Origin: Ophioderma brevispina
Lineage: Eukaryota > Echinodermata > Ophiuroidea > Amphilepidida > Ophiodermatidae
DNA length: 64,000 nt
Assembly: GCA_023653785.1 (NCBI GenBank)
Contig: JAMKCH010022432.1
Span: 1-64,000, forward strand
Reading direction: 5' to 3'
Part shown: positions 25,234 through 39,500 of the stretch, piece by piece
How positions within the stretch are numbered: position 1 is the stretch's first letter
How the letters are laid out: each line of letters starts with the position of its first letter
The notes under the pieces: model-generated
What the model was told of the DNA's origin: nothing
The model's database searches: none
The model's input: the letters and a program-made list of their open reading frames with translations, nothing else
Program-made: the position numbers and the translations under genes

Positions 25234-25536
25234 AGGTGCATTTCGTGATCGTAGCACCTTCTATTTTATTCATGGTTCACTAGACATCCTTGAGAAAAGC
25301 GGGCCCAAATTTTTAGTAAATTATGATATCGTGTTTTAGTGTTATAAGCAAATGCTTGTACCACATGTACAGAAAATTCAAAATTTAGAATTTCTTGTAG
25401 AGATGATCGAATTTTCACTTCGGATTCCAGATTAGGCACACATACTGTACTTAAGCCAATGGTTCAGATGATATAAAAAACTGAACCTTTTTTAAGGTAA
25501 GTCGTGGGAATAAGGCCGTGGTCACGAAATGTCCCT
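25234..25536. mobile_element. TTAA-flanked MITE
   Basis: A 303-bp non-coding element between TTAA at 25230-25233 and 25537-25540. TIRs: AGGTGCATTTCGTGATC on the left and, read inward from the right, AGGGACATTTCGTGACC. The 60-codon ORF at 25157-25339 overlaps its left part and is not credited. Internal sequence is unrelated to the other TTAA elements here. Confidence 0.75.
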
Positions 25537-25544
25537 TTAACACC

Positions 25545-28500
25545 CCATTCTTGCAGTATAATATAACCATGTTATAGAAAGAGCTCCAATGAAGTCACTT
25601 TTGTATCGTTATGATGCTTCTATCAGACTTACTGTTAATTAGTGTTATTTCACATATTATTTACACGTTTGTGCAACACCTTTTAAACATGTCAAGCATT
25701 GATACTTGAAATATTAAATTGTTGACAAATAACACAAGCTTCTGTTTACCGATACTGTGTGTAAGTTAATAAATTAACATGGGTGCTATTTGTAATAATG
25801 CAAGCATTAACACTTAAGTGACGTTTTCGCTCCTGTTTGGTATTTAAAAGAAGAATAGAAAACCACTTTCGCAGATTTTTTGCACGGAACTTAACACCAG
25901 ATGTACACGCCTCATCGGTCATCGCACTCAAAAATATTCACCGTATTGTGAAATAACGCTTTTATTCGTACTTGTTTTAGAGTGTATACAAGATGAACGG
26001 ATAAATTCACATTTACACTTTTCCATAATAAACTATCGAACATATATACATCCTAAGGCATTAATCCCGAATGTTGCATTGCGGCGCTGCGCCATGTCAT
26101 CTTTACAGGTGAACGGTTGTTTATTAGACCAAATAATTAACACTTCACATGTTAGAAACATTGACAGTTTTAATTGAATGATCAGTTCCCGGAACCGTTA
26201 CTAAGATCTGTCCCACATTTTATTCGAAATTTTTATTTGGTTCAAATTTCTTGTAAATCTGCCAGTGAAAATTTGAATTGAATTGGAAGAAAATTGTAAA
26301 TATGTAAGTAAACATGCTACATAAAAATGGCCGTCTAAAATAGAAACCTTATACAATATTTTTATTGTCAGTTAGCCCTTCTATACGGAAAATAACCTTT
26401 ACATCGGGGACATGGTGGAGTGGGTAACATATTTGGAATAGCGCTAAATAAACAGACGCAAGCAAACATAAATATCCACCAAACCCCGCCAAAAATTAGC
26501 CTTATTTCTATCTTATGTGACAATTCTCTACCCTATCAAGAAAATCGAAGTTAATTTTATTTGAAATGAAAAGAAGCACACACACACACATGTCATTCGA
26601 CTTGTTTGTTTGAAAAGTTCCCAAATGGTTATCACAACAGAAAATCAGGCAGCGGCAGGGCGATATTATGTATGCATAATGCTCGCATATTCCCGAGTTG
26701 GCCTGTAATTATGGTGACTGGCGGGCAAATTCACTGTTCATTTTGCCTCTCAAAGGACCTGGTGGATAGCACTTCAATACGGGGATAAGTAGAGACTATG
26801 GCACCGACAGTACATGAATGAAAAACTCAATATCGCTTGAAATCTTGTTTTGATTTAGGATTGAAAAAACCCTATCAACTCAAATGAATATGCTAATACG
26901 TATCACTACACTCGAGAAAGTCAGGATACTTAACGCGTGCTTTTGAAATCAGACTTATGCTTCTATTAATGCCACCCAAACTTGCTAGTGTGCATACCCC
27001 CTGATAAAAAGTAAACAACTAATACTGTCAACCTAACGATGTTATAAACTCCTTAGAGCCAAATCACCTTTCCAATAGATAGAGAGGATACCTTAAGGCC
27101 ACGACAGGGCATCGACTGAAAGTTACCCCTTCCAGGTAAATGTTATGCGAAAAATAAGCGCTGCCGTATGCATTACGGTATGTACCTACATCAGTTGAGA
27201 ATTGTGAGTTCTGATTATTGCGAAACACGGTAAAGATCACCCCCGGGCTGAAATGGTGAAGACGAGCTACGACGACGACTCGCTGTCGTGTCATCTCTCC
27301 AAAGGATCCTCCCCTTGTGCAATATCTGGAGGGGATTAGGTTAAGTAGAACCTCGACTATCACTGAAAAAGCAACGCCCGTTGGCAAACAGGACAAACAC
27401 TTTTATTTGACATCAGCGTTAAATATATTGTGTGGTAGAGGGAGATGATAATATCATGGGAAGAAGTTGCTGAAGAGAGCGCGCAGACTCGTATCGCTTT
27501 AAAACCTCCGACCTGGACCAATCAGAGTGTGCACTTGGTACTTCAACATTTTTTCCTACTATTAGGATTTTGATTAATATGTATTCTGAAGTGTCTAAAT
27601 GCAATATGTTTAGCGCTCCTTATTTAGTATTATGTTGCTCGAGTGGTGACTTATATCAGTTTACATTTACCCTGCATGTGCAAAATTTCCACCGTGATTT
27701 GAGACGGTTTTTTACAAATCATTAGCATAGCAGTTTATTTTTTGAGATTTTGAAATGCAAAATGTATTTCAGAACAGAACCGTTGAAGAAAATTTTATTT
27801 TTGTACAGATTTATATTGTAAGGTTGCAAAGGCAAAGGTTCTAGACATGACTAAAATGTTGATATAGCCTCTACATTTGAGGCAATAGGAAACGATTCTT
27901 AATATTGTTCAAAGTTTCCGATAGCAATTCCAATGACTTGGGATTGGTATTTTGTTTATTTTATAGATAAGAAGATCGTTAAAAGCATTTGCCACTCGGA
28001 AATAAAATGTGTTGACTTGCCATCGACCGTATTATTAAATAAGGAAAAATCCATAATGTTCCATTTGCTTCAAATAAAGGAATAAGCGAAGAAGCGGAAT
28101 GGAAAAACATGAAAGACAAGAGTGAAATAAATCACCTTCTAAAAATATTCATTATGATCATGTAAGTTGTTCCGCACCAGTTGTGTTCACACAAAGCAGT
28201 TGATCAGAAAATATGATTTTTTTGCGGAGATTAGGAAAAACTATATCATATCATCAATATGCGTCTTCTCGTCGCGCACGCATAAGCGCGTTTTCTCGCA
28301 ATGGAGATCCGTCTGATACCATCTGATCTTTACGCAATAATTGTTTGGAAATGCACAGCAGGTCATTTTCTCTCAATAACTATGGCAGATTGACGGAAAA
28401 AACGGAAAAAAAAAAAATGAAGTAGTTGAATGGTGTGCAAATTAAAAAGGACTTAAACTTAATTGTTGTGAATGTTAAACATGACTCTAAACAACACCTT

Positions 28501-31500
28501 TTGATTTTGCATGTTTTGGACAGTAAGTTAAAATTTGAAAAAAAAAATAGACAATGATAGGGATACAGTTTTGCACCTTGAAACACCTCATGTATATGTA
28601 TATGTAATATGTATATAATATAGATAGAATAGTCATCTGGATAGATAATAAATAAAGTTCAGTGAATATCAGTAAGCAAAATTGACGTTGCAGAACAGTG
28701 TTAGGAACGTGTTCGCTAACAATAGTAATGTTGTTCTCTTTGAATTTAAATAAACACCAATAGTAAGAATTTTACAGTAACAGATGTAACAGTAAGAATT
28801 TTACAGATGTAGCAGAAGTAACAGATGTAGCTTGTTATGAAAAAATAAATAAAACAGCTTGAGTTCAACAACTCTTTGAGCTTGCATCTCAAAATTCTGC
28901 ATTGTAAATATCCACCCCCTTGGGTGATCAATATACCCGTACGCCAAAATATTACTTGAATCATTTTTATTGCCATACACGAACAATTACAGTGCTTTAA
29001 TTACTGATTTTTATGCAGCGGATAAAGCATAATATAGGCAAGGGAAACCGAACCCCGCTACGTCCCAATTAGCAGGCTATATGGTAACCACCAAGCGGGT
29101 ATTCATGCCTGTATTTTTGCACCTACCCCAAGGCTTCAAACTTAATGCAAGAGAGTGAACAGAAATGCCAAATCAACGGGCTCTAGTATATCAACTCATG
29201 CCTAACATATACCCATGCTCAGGCGTCAGATTTATTCCATGACCCATTTTTATTATCATATAATTATTCACCACTAGCATTGACTTACAGCCGAGCTTAC
29301 TGTTTATTCTTGGGTTTACTCTGGTTTTCAATAACAGTGAAATAAATCGGAACTTAAATTGAATTTGCAGTGATGATTTTCCTTCATGCATTACGTTATT
29401 TGGAGAATGATTTGTATTTTGTATGGATAAATTGTTGGCACTGTTGCGCACAAGTTACACCATCTGATAGCAGTGTGTGCTTACGCATGTTATTTTCCGG
29501 TTAGCAAAAATGTTGTGTTTGCATGTGACCGAGTTACGATCAGGTGCAAGATGGAATAGCCTACATTCTTTCTTACAATAGTTAAAATCTTCTGGAAACT
29601 TCATCTAACAGCTGCAATATGCTCGTCGCTCATGACATAGTTCATTTACTCTTTCGTAAACATTTGAGCTGAAAAACTTATCATAATGCGTTTGGGTACA
29701 TCGAAGCCAGAAATTAATCGGGCCAGTCGGGCGTGGTACACTTAAATATTGACATCCGCAATGATTACAAGTTATCAACTTTCTAATTTCTAATTCTTTT
29801 GGTTGAAACTGGTCTTACCCATAATTTCTCCTCTGTTCCTATTGGGTAAACCTCTGTGTTTAGACAAATGTTCCAGCAAAAGACCTGTTATTTACAATAT
29901 CTTTCTTCACAGATTTCGCCCAACGACTTGAAAGCTACGCATTCGCGAATATCTAACTTTTCAGACATTGGTGCTGGAAGATCCTCTAATGTTGAACGTA
30001 TATAGAAGAGTAAAAATAATATTTCGTCCCCAGTAGACGCATTATTTTCACCTTTTTTGGTACCCGATAGAACCTTATTTTCACGGTGTTTTTGGCGTCG
30101 ATAGACCCCTGTAAAAGTTCCAGTAGGCATTGTACGTCACTTCATATTTGATTACCCCCTCCCACGAGAAACCAATGAATCAATCTTATAATACCCTTGT
30201 GTGATTGGGCCATGGATCTCTGCCTTCAAGGGAAATCAATACAATGGGAGCCTCGCTTATTGGGTTATAGTATGATCTGTGCTAGAAAGTCGGTAGTCCC
30301 AGAAAGGCGAATTTAATATGCATTTGCGGGTTTTGCGCAAGCCCACGATAAGTCAACAGAAACAGTGCGTATTCTGTGTGTCACACGCAAATGCCCCAAG
30401 GCGAGTTCTTTTTACCGAGGTTTCTTTCACGCGTTTATTAAAAAGCACCGAAATAGTCCACCTACTTTCTGCGGGTTTTACTATAACAGATGTCAACTGA
30501 TAAACACTAAGTTTAATATATCAAGCTTCACGATGTTCAAATATTTCCAAAAGTCGCGAAGCACTTCAATTTTCGAAACTGCAAGACAGAACATGTTTGA
30601 CTATTCATGTTCAGTTATAACATTTTTCCACGCGAAACTTTATCGCACGGAGGTATATTTCGCAACCAATAAACGCATCAAAGTTTAAAATCGTTAGCAC
30701 CACTTCAAACACACTATTGCATTTCTGTAAACCTGAGAGCCACTTTAATTTATAAAAAATACAAGTTTGAATAGTTTATCTTCAAATATTAAAATTCATC
30801 GTTTAAGTACAATATCACAATTCTCTGCATCAACAGCTTTGCGCGAAGGTGAATTTCTCAACCGACAAATCTATAAAGTTTAATATCTACAGCCTTATTA
30901 TTTACAATATTTCACACGGGATATTACATATCTAAAAGTTGAGAGCCACTTATATTTTCTCTCCAATATTCTCAACAGCAGGGCAAACAGCTTGCAAATT
31001 TCCATAATTCTGACTCCGTTACCCCATTTACTTCAGGCAATATCACCTTCTTTGCACGACTTATCCAACAGCCTGCGATAAGTTGATTCTTTTATTATAG
31101 CTTTCAGATAATGCAATTTCTTGCTTAAGCCTAAGGGTGTGATTGGTCTGTAGGATCGTACCACCTGTGGGATCCCAGAGCAAACCCTGTCTAACAGGCA
31201 GGCTTTAATGCAACATACTTTTATGCCGATTTTACTTCTGATTCAAGCCTATTAACCTATTTCACATGACTGCATAATCAGCACAATTATATTCTTTCAC
31301 ATTTGGATTCAGTTGGTTTTATGGATCTCTCAAATGAGTTCATGCGACGTGATGTGAAATATTACAAAGTTAACGGTATGTTTTCAGGGAAATGAGGGAA
31401 ATAACTTTCAGCACAAACGGCAAATATGGCTATTTATTTGCAATACAGGCTGCATTTGCTAAAGTAAAAGTTAAAAGGCTAATAAATTGAGCACCGTTAA

Positions 31501-32950
31501 ACATTTCACGCAAAGGCCAAAAGGTATGAAAGAAAAAGCTTCTTCGTTTATTGGCACAGTGCGTATACGTGAATGTGGTCATAAATTAAAAACACGTATT
31601 TCTCACAACTTTAAGCGTCCTCGTAATGTCAAAATTGATCATTTTGTAATTGAAGTCCGGTCAGAAAATTTGTTGGACAGTGTTCCGCAGTGAGGTGTGA
31701 TTAGATCTTGTAATACACAGTCAAGTTAAGGCTGATTGAATAATGAAAACACGCGCCTTGACTTGGCTCACGAAAGTCATCAATTAGTCCGATCTTCTAA
31801 ACGTTTCTAGCCGAGGGCATTCATTTGGTAATTTACCATTTTCAGATGGTTATCGTAATAGGACCTGACATTATGTGCATGGATCAGTTATGTAAGCCTA
31901 CTTTTAAGAGAAGTATAACTCTTTTCTTATTTATATATCAATATTTAACATGTGCATTACGAGTATGGAGAGTACTGATTATTATAGGAAAATATTCATA
32001 AATTAAGGTATAGAAACGCTCGATTGTTTCACGGGCAAATTTTCAAGGTTAAGGCTATATTAGCCGTCACGATGGCGCCTGGTTGTATCTGTTTCGCACG
32101 GAATCATTCGGTCGTCGTTTTATATAAGTTGCATATGTAAGGAAATGCCAGGACAGAGGATGCTTTATTTTATACCTTTCTTTCATTATTTTGCAACGTA
32201 ATTTCTACGAAGGCAGGTGTTTCATCTGTTGACTATCGGGGCATTTTAGATCCAGCTGACAACGTGTATCAATCACGAGTATTGAATACGAATTGAACAA
32301 CGGAAGTGCCATCATATTATACGTTTAACCTTTGCGCATATCCCTGAAACTGTAGAAAAAATAGACAGAGCTAATCACTTTATGGATAAATTTGATAACA
32401 TCTTAATCTAGACGACCTCCTTGTTTTAAGATACTTAAAAATAATGTTCTGTTGGAAAGCGTTTTAAAGTAAATAAAGTGTTTAAGACTTCGAAAATCAA
32501 TATTAACAAGGTTTAACTAACGCTGTTAATATTTGCATACTCTATAGCTTATTGGGGAATCTCAGATAAACAAAAAATTAAGATACACTTCATAGCGTTT
32601 AATTTCATATTAATAACAAGTGCTATCTACTATTAAAAGAAATAGGTAATTAATACATCATTTATTTCAGGTAATTTTTTAGCATTTCCAATAATCTTTT
32701 TTCTCTCTGGTCGCCTTCTCCATGTTCTCTCTCTCCGCATTTTATGTGACTTACAAAGCCCGTGCAATCCTAAATTGCGTTTATAGTTTTGGTACGGCAT
32801 GAAATAATGATATGGAATATTTATAGAATGTCCTTCCGTGACGTGACACAGACATTGTACCAGTCTACGGTCCAAAGTGATATCATTGCTTGTGTTACCT
32901 CTATCGTTTAATTAAGAAGCGCTTAATGAGTTGAAACGATATTTTTGCAT
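25545..32950. other. Long stretch without a supported gene
   Basis: ORFs reach at most 110 codons (27064-27396 minus) and show no recognisable domain. A 16-base direct repeat AGTAAGAATTTTACAG occurs near 28762 and 28790. No LINE motifs were seen, and only the weak tRNA-like signal at 29040-29110. Confidence 0.45.
29040..29110 (-). repeat. Weak tRNA-like (SINE?) signal
   Basis: On the minus strand GGGGTTCGGTTTCCC resembles a B box, and TTGGTGGTTACCA lies at the right distance for an A box. Neither matches consensus well, and no cloverleaf was built. Confidence 0.3.
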
Positions 32951-32954
32951 GTAT

Positions 32955-33099
32955 TGCAATACAATTTTTGCACTGGTTGTCACATGAATTTATTAGTGAC
33001 AAAAGTACTTAAATGAACATAACTCATCCCAATCTTGCAACTGAAGTACTTTTTGTCACTGTAAATTCATGTGACAAACCAGTGCAAAAATTGTATTGG
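32955..33099. mobile_element. Foldback MITE with arms of about 60 bp
   Basis: The left arm 32955-33010 (AATACAATTTTTGCACTGG and GTCACATGAATTTA) is the near-perfect reverse complement of 33044-33099 (CCAGTGCAAAAATTGTATT). The loop is about 30 bases. No coding capacity. Confidence 0.8.
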
Positions 33100-33255
33100 A
33101 AGAAATGCATTGTGGGAAGAACACTATACTTCCTCTCATACAAAACCATTGACAATGCAAGATGTGAATGTATTGTTATGTAACATCCGTTTTTTAAAAC
33201 TTTATTTATTCCAATATATAGTAAGGCTTTACATGCAAATGACGATCCGTGCTAA

Positions 33256-34268
33256 TAGGCAGGTACATCCAGGTCATAACTAATCTACTTTCCTACCACA
33301 ATGGCGGCCAAAATACCAATTCTTACTAAAAAAGGGTACACCGATTTTTTTCCGTTGAGAACTTCACACAAAACTCTTAATTTCCTATTTTAATTTACCA
33401 ACACATTGCTCTTTGCTTTTGACAAAGTGAAACTTAAAATTATTGAAAGAATTCAAAATGGCCACCACAAATGCTCAATACATTGATGGATTGTCTTAAG
33501 TTTATTCTTAAGGATATTATCGTAATATAACTGATGCATCGTTAACTTATTGCCGAGCTACTACAAGAAAGCATATAGGGCTATCATTGTTTCTCAAAAT
33601 GGCGGCTAAAATCGAAATGGCTGATATTCAGGCTAATTACAGTAATATATTACTTTAACTGTATTGTTGGGAATTATTTCGTTCTCTAAATGGTGCTATT
33701 ACAATTATTTATTACTAAATTAAATATAGCTACCGATTATCTTAAAAACAGCTGGAAAATTCAAGATGGCTAACAAATTCATGTAAAATACACGATTTTA
33801 GTCGATTATTTTAACAAAAATTGCATTTTGACCGCCATTTGTATCTCTTATGTCAGTCATTTTGAGCATATGAATAGCCCATTGGTGTTCTGGTAGCAGC
33901 ACAACAATAATTTAATCATCCATCATTAAGATTACGATCATATTCTAAAGAATAACGTTATTGTTATGCTTACTTGTATATAACAATTGTGGCAGCCATT
34001 TTGACTTCTTTGGGTTACGACCTCATACAAATAGACATTTTGCTTTGTAGATGCAAAGACCTATGCCTTTGTATCTTAAGAGCCAATTTTTGAGTTTTGA
34101 CGGGTATAAACATTGTTAGCTCATTTTGGGTCAAAATTGGTATTTTGGCCGCCATTTTCTTTAAAATTAAGAAATCAGGGTGGCCCAAAGGCTTAAATCA
34201 TATACTTATACAGCATAAAAACACTCCTGAAAAGTGGCAAGAGCTAGTTTAGATATGACCTGGGTACA
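33256..34268. mobile_element. Palindromic element 1 with ATGGCGGC motifs
   Basis: Starts CAGGTACATCCAGGTCATA (33260) and ends with an inverted TATGACCTGGGTAC (about 34254-34267), about 1 kb long. Its left and middle parts are the reverse complement of 34740-35420. No transposase ORF exists, and sub-terminal blocks repeat AAAATGGCGGC or its complement (33301, 33599, 34148). Together with element 2 it looks like a non-autonomous foldback DNA transposon that inserted next to, or duplicated with, its relative. Confidence 0.7.
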
Positions 34269-35420
34269 CTACTCTTGAGCATGTGGGAGGAAATTAGGTT
34301 TAGTAGTTAAGGCGAGGGATGTTATTCCAAACATAATTAACATGTTTCCTGAATCATATTTACTAGTGTTTTTAAGGTTGCATAACAATATTGTTTCAAA
34401 TAAGCTTTTGGACCACAGTGAAATTTTACTTAAAAACAAAATGGCGGCCAAAATACCAATTTGGACCAAAAATTAGTTAACAATTATAAAATGCACTCAT
34501 AAAATCAATATTTATCCACTTTAATGTACGAAATCGTAGATCTTTGCAGCTACACAATTAAACTTTCAATATGTTGACCACGTAACCCAAATACTTAAAA
34601 AAGGCCGTCACAAACGCTAAATACAATAAGCTAACCATAAGTTTAATCTTTAAAATATAAGCGTAATTTTAATAATGCATTATTAAATAATTGTTGAACA
34701 ACTACCAGAAAAACTATGGGCTATCATTTAGACCAAAATGGCTGCCAATAAGAAATACAAATGGCGGTCAAAATGCAATGTTTGACTAAAAATCGACTAA
34801 AATCGTGTATTTTACATGAATTTGTTAGCAATCTTGAATTTTCCATTTTTTTAAGATAATCGGTAGCTATATATAATTTAGTAATAAATAATTGTAATAA
34901 CAACATTTAGAGAACGAAATAATTCCCAACAATACAATTAAAGTAATACATTACTGTAATTAACCTAATTATCCGCCATTTTGATTTTTAGCCGCCATTT
35001 TGAGAAACAATGATAGCCCTATATGCTTTCTTGTTGTAGCTCAACAATAAGTTAACAATGCATCAGTTATATTACGATAATATCCCTAAGAATAAACTTA
35101 AGGCAATCCATCAATGTATTGAGCGTTTGTGGTGGCCATTTTAAATTCTTTCAATAATTGAAATTTCCCTTTGTCAAATGCAAAGAGCAATGTGTTTGTA
35201 AAATAAAATGAGAAATAAGAGTTTTTGTGTGAATTTCTCAACGGAAAAAATTTGGTTTTAGACATTATTAGAAAGCATTTGTATTTTGGCTGCCATGTTG
35301 TTTCAAAAATCAGGGTGGCCCAAAAGCTTATTTTGAAGAATAGTAGTATATACAACATAAAAATACTAGTGAATATGTGGTAGGAAAGAAGATTAGTTAT
35401 GACCTGGGATGTACCTGTCT
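34262..35420. mobile_element. Palindromic element 2 with ATGGCGGC motifs
   Basis: Ends GACCTGGGATGTACCTGTCTAT, the inverse of the start of element 1. Most of it is the reverse complement of element 1, at high similarity around 34800-35250. ATGGCGG cores occur at 34441, 34761 (variant), 34972 (variant) and 34991. Its left terminus is more degraded and may share bases with the right end of element 1. ORFs inside (for example 35098-35358 minus) have no recognisable domain. Confidence 0.7.
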
Positions 35421-35698
35421 ATAAGGTTGAAAAGAATTCAAACACTACTACACTGCAATAGTACTTGACATGACTTTTTGTTCCTAAAAGTTAAAGGCAT
35501 ACCTTATAAAGACAATTACATTGTCTTACTCAGTGCTCCGATTTTGTTGAAATTTGTGTCAACTTGTTTGTCTTCCCTTATTTTTCAATGAATCCATATA
35601 ATGAGACAAAACAGTTCGTGAGAATTGGTCTTGCAGAGTTTATGAAATAAAACAGCGATTTAGTACATGATGTGGTGGTGGGACGGTGTAGAAGTTTT

Positions 35699-35811
35699 TA
35701 TAGTCCGCCGGACTCATAGTCCACATACAACGGTAAAGGAGAGGACACTCGATTCACTCTTTATTCCGTTGTTGTCTATGGAGCCCGGACTATGGCTGCC
35801 GGCGGACTATA
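35699..35811. mobile_element. Tiny MITE with perfect 13-bp TIRs
   Basis: TATAGTCCGCCGG (35699-35711) is repeated inverted at 35799-35811. Inner blocks (CATAGTCC..ACAACGG / CCGTTGTTG..GGACTATGG) pair too. Only 113 bp. Confidence 0.7.
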
Positions 35812-36169
35812 TCTCCTTTTACAACGGCCCTGACTACTTGAGTTAAAACCAACATGTGGTGCAAAGTGAGGTAGTGTGGTTGATCACACTTGCGGTTGGG
35901 TCAGCAATTCCGTGACCGTGGAGAGCAGAGCATAATTTTCTCATTGGATTTGATACTCATATTACAAGAGTAATGAACAAATTTAGGGGGTGCCACTTGT
36001 GAAAGTGTGGGCGCAATCCAGAAAGGAGGAAAATTCATAATACAGGGGGTTATTGGGGGCTTTTTGTTCGTAACATTTTTTCATCGGCTAATGAGAAAAA
36101 TATTGCCTTTCTTCCAATACCAACATTTAGATTTTGATGATGGGATAAAGTGGGAGATGAGGGTGTCCA

Positions 36170-36530
36170 TTGGGTCATCCAGCTTTAGTCTCACATTCCA
36201 ATATCAAAATTCCAATATACACCTTCAATGTACTATTCCATAACAGAATACTAACATACCCTTTAATTCCAGTAGACAATAACATAGTCCCGACATACTC
36301 TTTTAACATACCATTATACACAATAAAAACCAACACAACACATTTGATAAACCATTCCATACCAAAAACCAAACATACTTTTAATTTACAATATCAAAAA
36401 CACATCATTATCTCAACATTGCCCCTTAAATATGCCACATCTTGACTTACCGTACAATACCAAAAGCCAACATATCTCTTTAATCTGGTATACCACACCA
36501 TTATTACAACATACCCTTTAATGTAAATAT
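36170..36530 (+). repeat. Degenerate minisatellite, unit about 40 bp
   Basis: A core like AACATACCCTTTAAT recurs at about 36252, 36291, 36371, 36416, 36468 and 36508. Spacings are near 40 bp or a multiple, and ATACCAAAAACCAA-type linkers lie between. The overlapping ORFs simply follow this repeat. Confidence 0.7.
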
Positions 36531-36539
36531 AAGAAAGGT

Positions 36540-39500
36540 TGCACAAACAACGTCACACCACAACCACACTGCGCCAATCCCTCCCTAACAATACCAATTT
36601 CATCCAGTGCTTCATACACTTGAGCAGCATCCCGTAAACCTTGAGTACCCAAAGGGAAGGGGGAGGGGGGAAAATACTATATCACCCATACAATTTTTTA
36701 TTTTTTTGTTACGATTTCTCTGTTGCATTGACATTTTCAAGGATTATTTTCCATACCTGTCCAATTTATGAATACGGATTCATTCTCCTGATACCAAAAA
36801 AAAAAAAAAAATACATCCGCCCACAGCTTCATTAGCATAATTAAGTTGGGTACCTAAGAACCCCCTGGGCACCAACGAGAGTGAAAAAATCGAGATATTT
36901 TGCTAATTAAAAATTAGTAATTAAAATAAGTAAAGTAATTAAATCTTGGAATTTATTTGCTTAGATATTTACCTTGGGAGGTAATTCATTAATAACACTT
37001 AAATAACCCTTTACATGCTGATAGCATCAGTTCTAATTTTGTCATGACCGTGGTTTTGACTGTACAAGTCTATGTGAAAGCCCAAGGTGAGTTCGAACTT
37101 TCAGAGAACAATACAAGCTAAATTTGGCTTTAGTGTGTTACAATTATTTGAATTAGTTAGTCTGGAGTAGATATAATAAATTATTTTGGTTCAAAATCGT
37201 ATATCAGAGTTGCTGAAGATGAAAATGTGTGAACTACTTTTTTCGGAGAGTGACAATAATATCATTTGGCCCAAGGTCAAAGGTCAAAGTTAAGTTTTTC
37301 ATTTTAATTATCGATTATGTGGTTTTTACGTGACCCCCATTACTTGTGTTAGTATCCTGATCAAACTCCAATAGTTGGGGACCTCGTTACCCCCACTTGG
37401 GCAGCAACTTATTTTGGGCACATAAATGTTAACATGTCAAGAAAATCTATCACACGACACCCAGCCATCCGATGGAATAGGCTTGGTGGTGGAGTGGTGT
37501 GTGTGTGTGTGGGGGGGGGGGGTGAGCGGGCTCCACCCCTTCCCACTCTTTTGACCGTTAAAAATATTTAACAAAAATCTGTAAATTTTCATTTTAAACT
37601 ACACGAATTGACCCCGTTTAATGGAAGAAATGACCGGAAATATCATATAGCGCATCTGCACCGAGAGACACTCCAGCGACATCCCTTCGCGTGCCCCTAA
37701 AAGGGCGCTTGGGCACAGATTGTATAGCTTATTTGTTTTTTACCTCTCAATTTTATGTTACAGGAAGATCAGAAATTTGCAATTCAAATCATGATGTTGT
37801 TACATTGCACGGTAACCAAGTGTGGAATTGTACTTTCCTAACGCCAGTCCAACTCCATCCATACATTATCGTATAGATTATGGTAATCAACGTCTGCCTT
37901 ACAATGCACTCGATCATTTTAATGAGTCAATTTAGCGGCCCTAAAGGCACGTCGGAATTGCAGTGCAACATTGAACAGATCATAATATGTACGGGCGTCC
38001 TTCCTCTGGTCTATAGGGACATCATACAACTTGTAGATCGCTTTGTCACTCTAGAGAAATCATTTAACAAAGTCGATAAAATACTTCCTCGTCGGTTGTC
38101 TCAAAATGGACTACCTTTCCGCATTAAGTGAACTATCCCGGTAATTACAAATTGCTTTATTGCAAACTCAGCAGTTTCATTCTCAATCAACCTTGCATTA
38201 AATTTCATGGGCGGGAAATATCCAATTTTGATGCAAAACTCTGTATTAAGAACGTGCTCTATAATCCACAAATGCATCACAACTACCACACGCGATTGTG
38301 CGTCCTGTGTCCCCAGGCGTTATTTCTCAGAACCTAGCTAACTGGTATATAGAGCGAGGTTGGAGGGACGTGCGCCGGCACCTCTTTATTCCAGCTTGGA
38401 TTTCCCTCAAAGCTGTCTCAAGCTTTTTTCATTATTTACTTCAGATGAAACCTTCATCCCACAGCGCATACATCAGCCGTGGGCTGCCTACCGTTTATAT
38501 GGCGGTGGAGGGACTGCATCGTCGTATATAACACTTGATTTTAACTCCACCGACTTCACACCGATAAGTTTGATTTTCAGAGTCAATACCTCTCCAATGA
38601 GGTTTTCACACAGAATGACGAGAACGAACAGGAATGGAATCGCCTATGGTGCGCGGAACCTATCACCATGCGCAGATAGTCAGCGGAGTTTAAATTAGCT
38701 TGCTACCTATCGCTAATCATTCACAAACGCATTTGCTACTCACTCACACGAACCACGGCAGACGATTCTATATCTCTCCACATGCGAATGGTAAACACGA
38801 CATACATTGGCGCTCACATCACGTCTACTTTATTTTTTCTGTCTTGCCACGGTCCTATTTCAAATATAGGGGTCTCGGCAACTAATAAATCGCATCCAAC
38901 TGTAAAACAGCATCTAATTCCATCTAAGGCTTTGGATTTATTGAGGTGACGATGTATTGATTGCCATCTTTCTATCTGTCTTGTAGTCTCACCCAGGTAG
39001 TTTATCAATGACTCTCATCAGCGTAAACAGCGCGTGGTGTGCCGGGTGTCTGTTACCAGTGAGTCACCTGTGTTGATCCTTACATTAGCCGAACACAACA
39101 AGTTATCGGGCAATTTCTGTCATTGCAACCCGCTTATAACCTTCCGAGATGACATTCTGCTAGACAGTGCTGGTGAAATTAGGTTGTCAGCTGTCTGCGA
39201 AGCACCAATGTTATGCTGCCAAAGCTATAATGCTGCTGTGATAAACATTACTGTCACTAGAGTTGAACGCACCTTTCGTGATTTGAGCACACCATACACT
39301 TCGCGTCTTTTGAATTTCTTCATTTGCTATGTGATTAACTTTTAACATTGGAGCACACGAGGCGTGTAATTTAGGAATGTAATCTCACAAACTGTTGAGC
39401 GATTTTTAACTACTTCGACGCTTTCATAAGAGGAATTGCTTGTTGTGTACTGTTTAAAATCTTCATTAATAGTCAATTTCTGAGCAGTTCTGCTTTCAAC

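Noticed and set aside
36796..36811. 16-A run as a further gap spacer
   Set aside because: Wrong length, and no duplicated or truncated sequence is visible at its edges.
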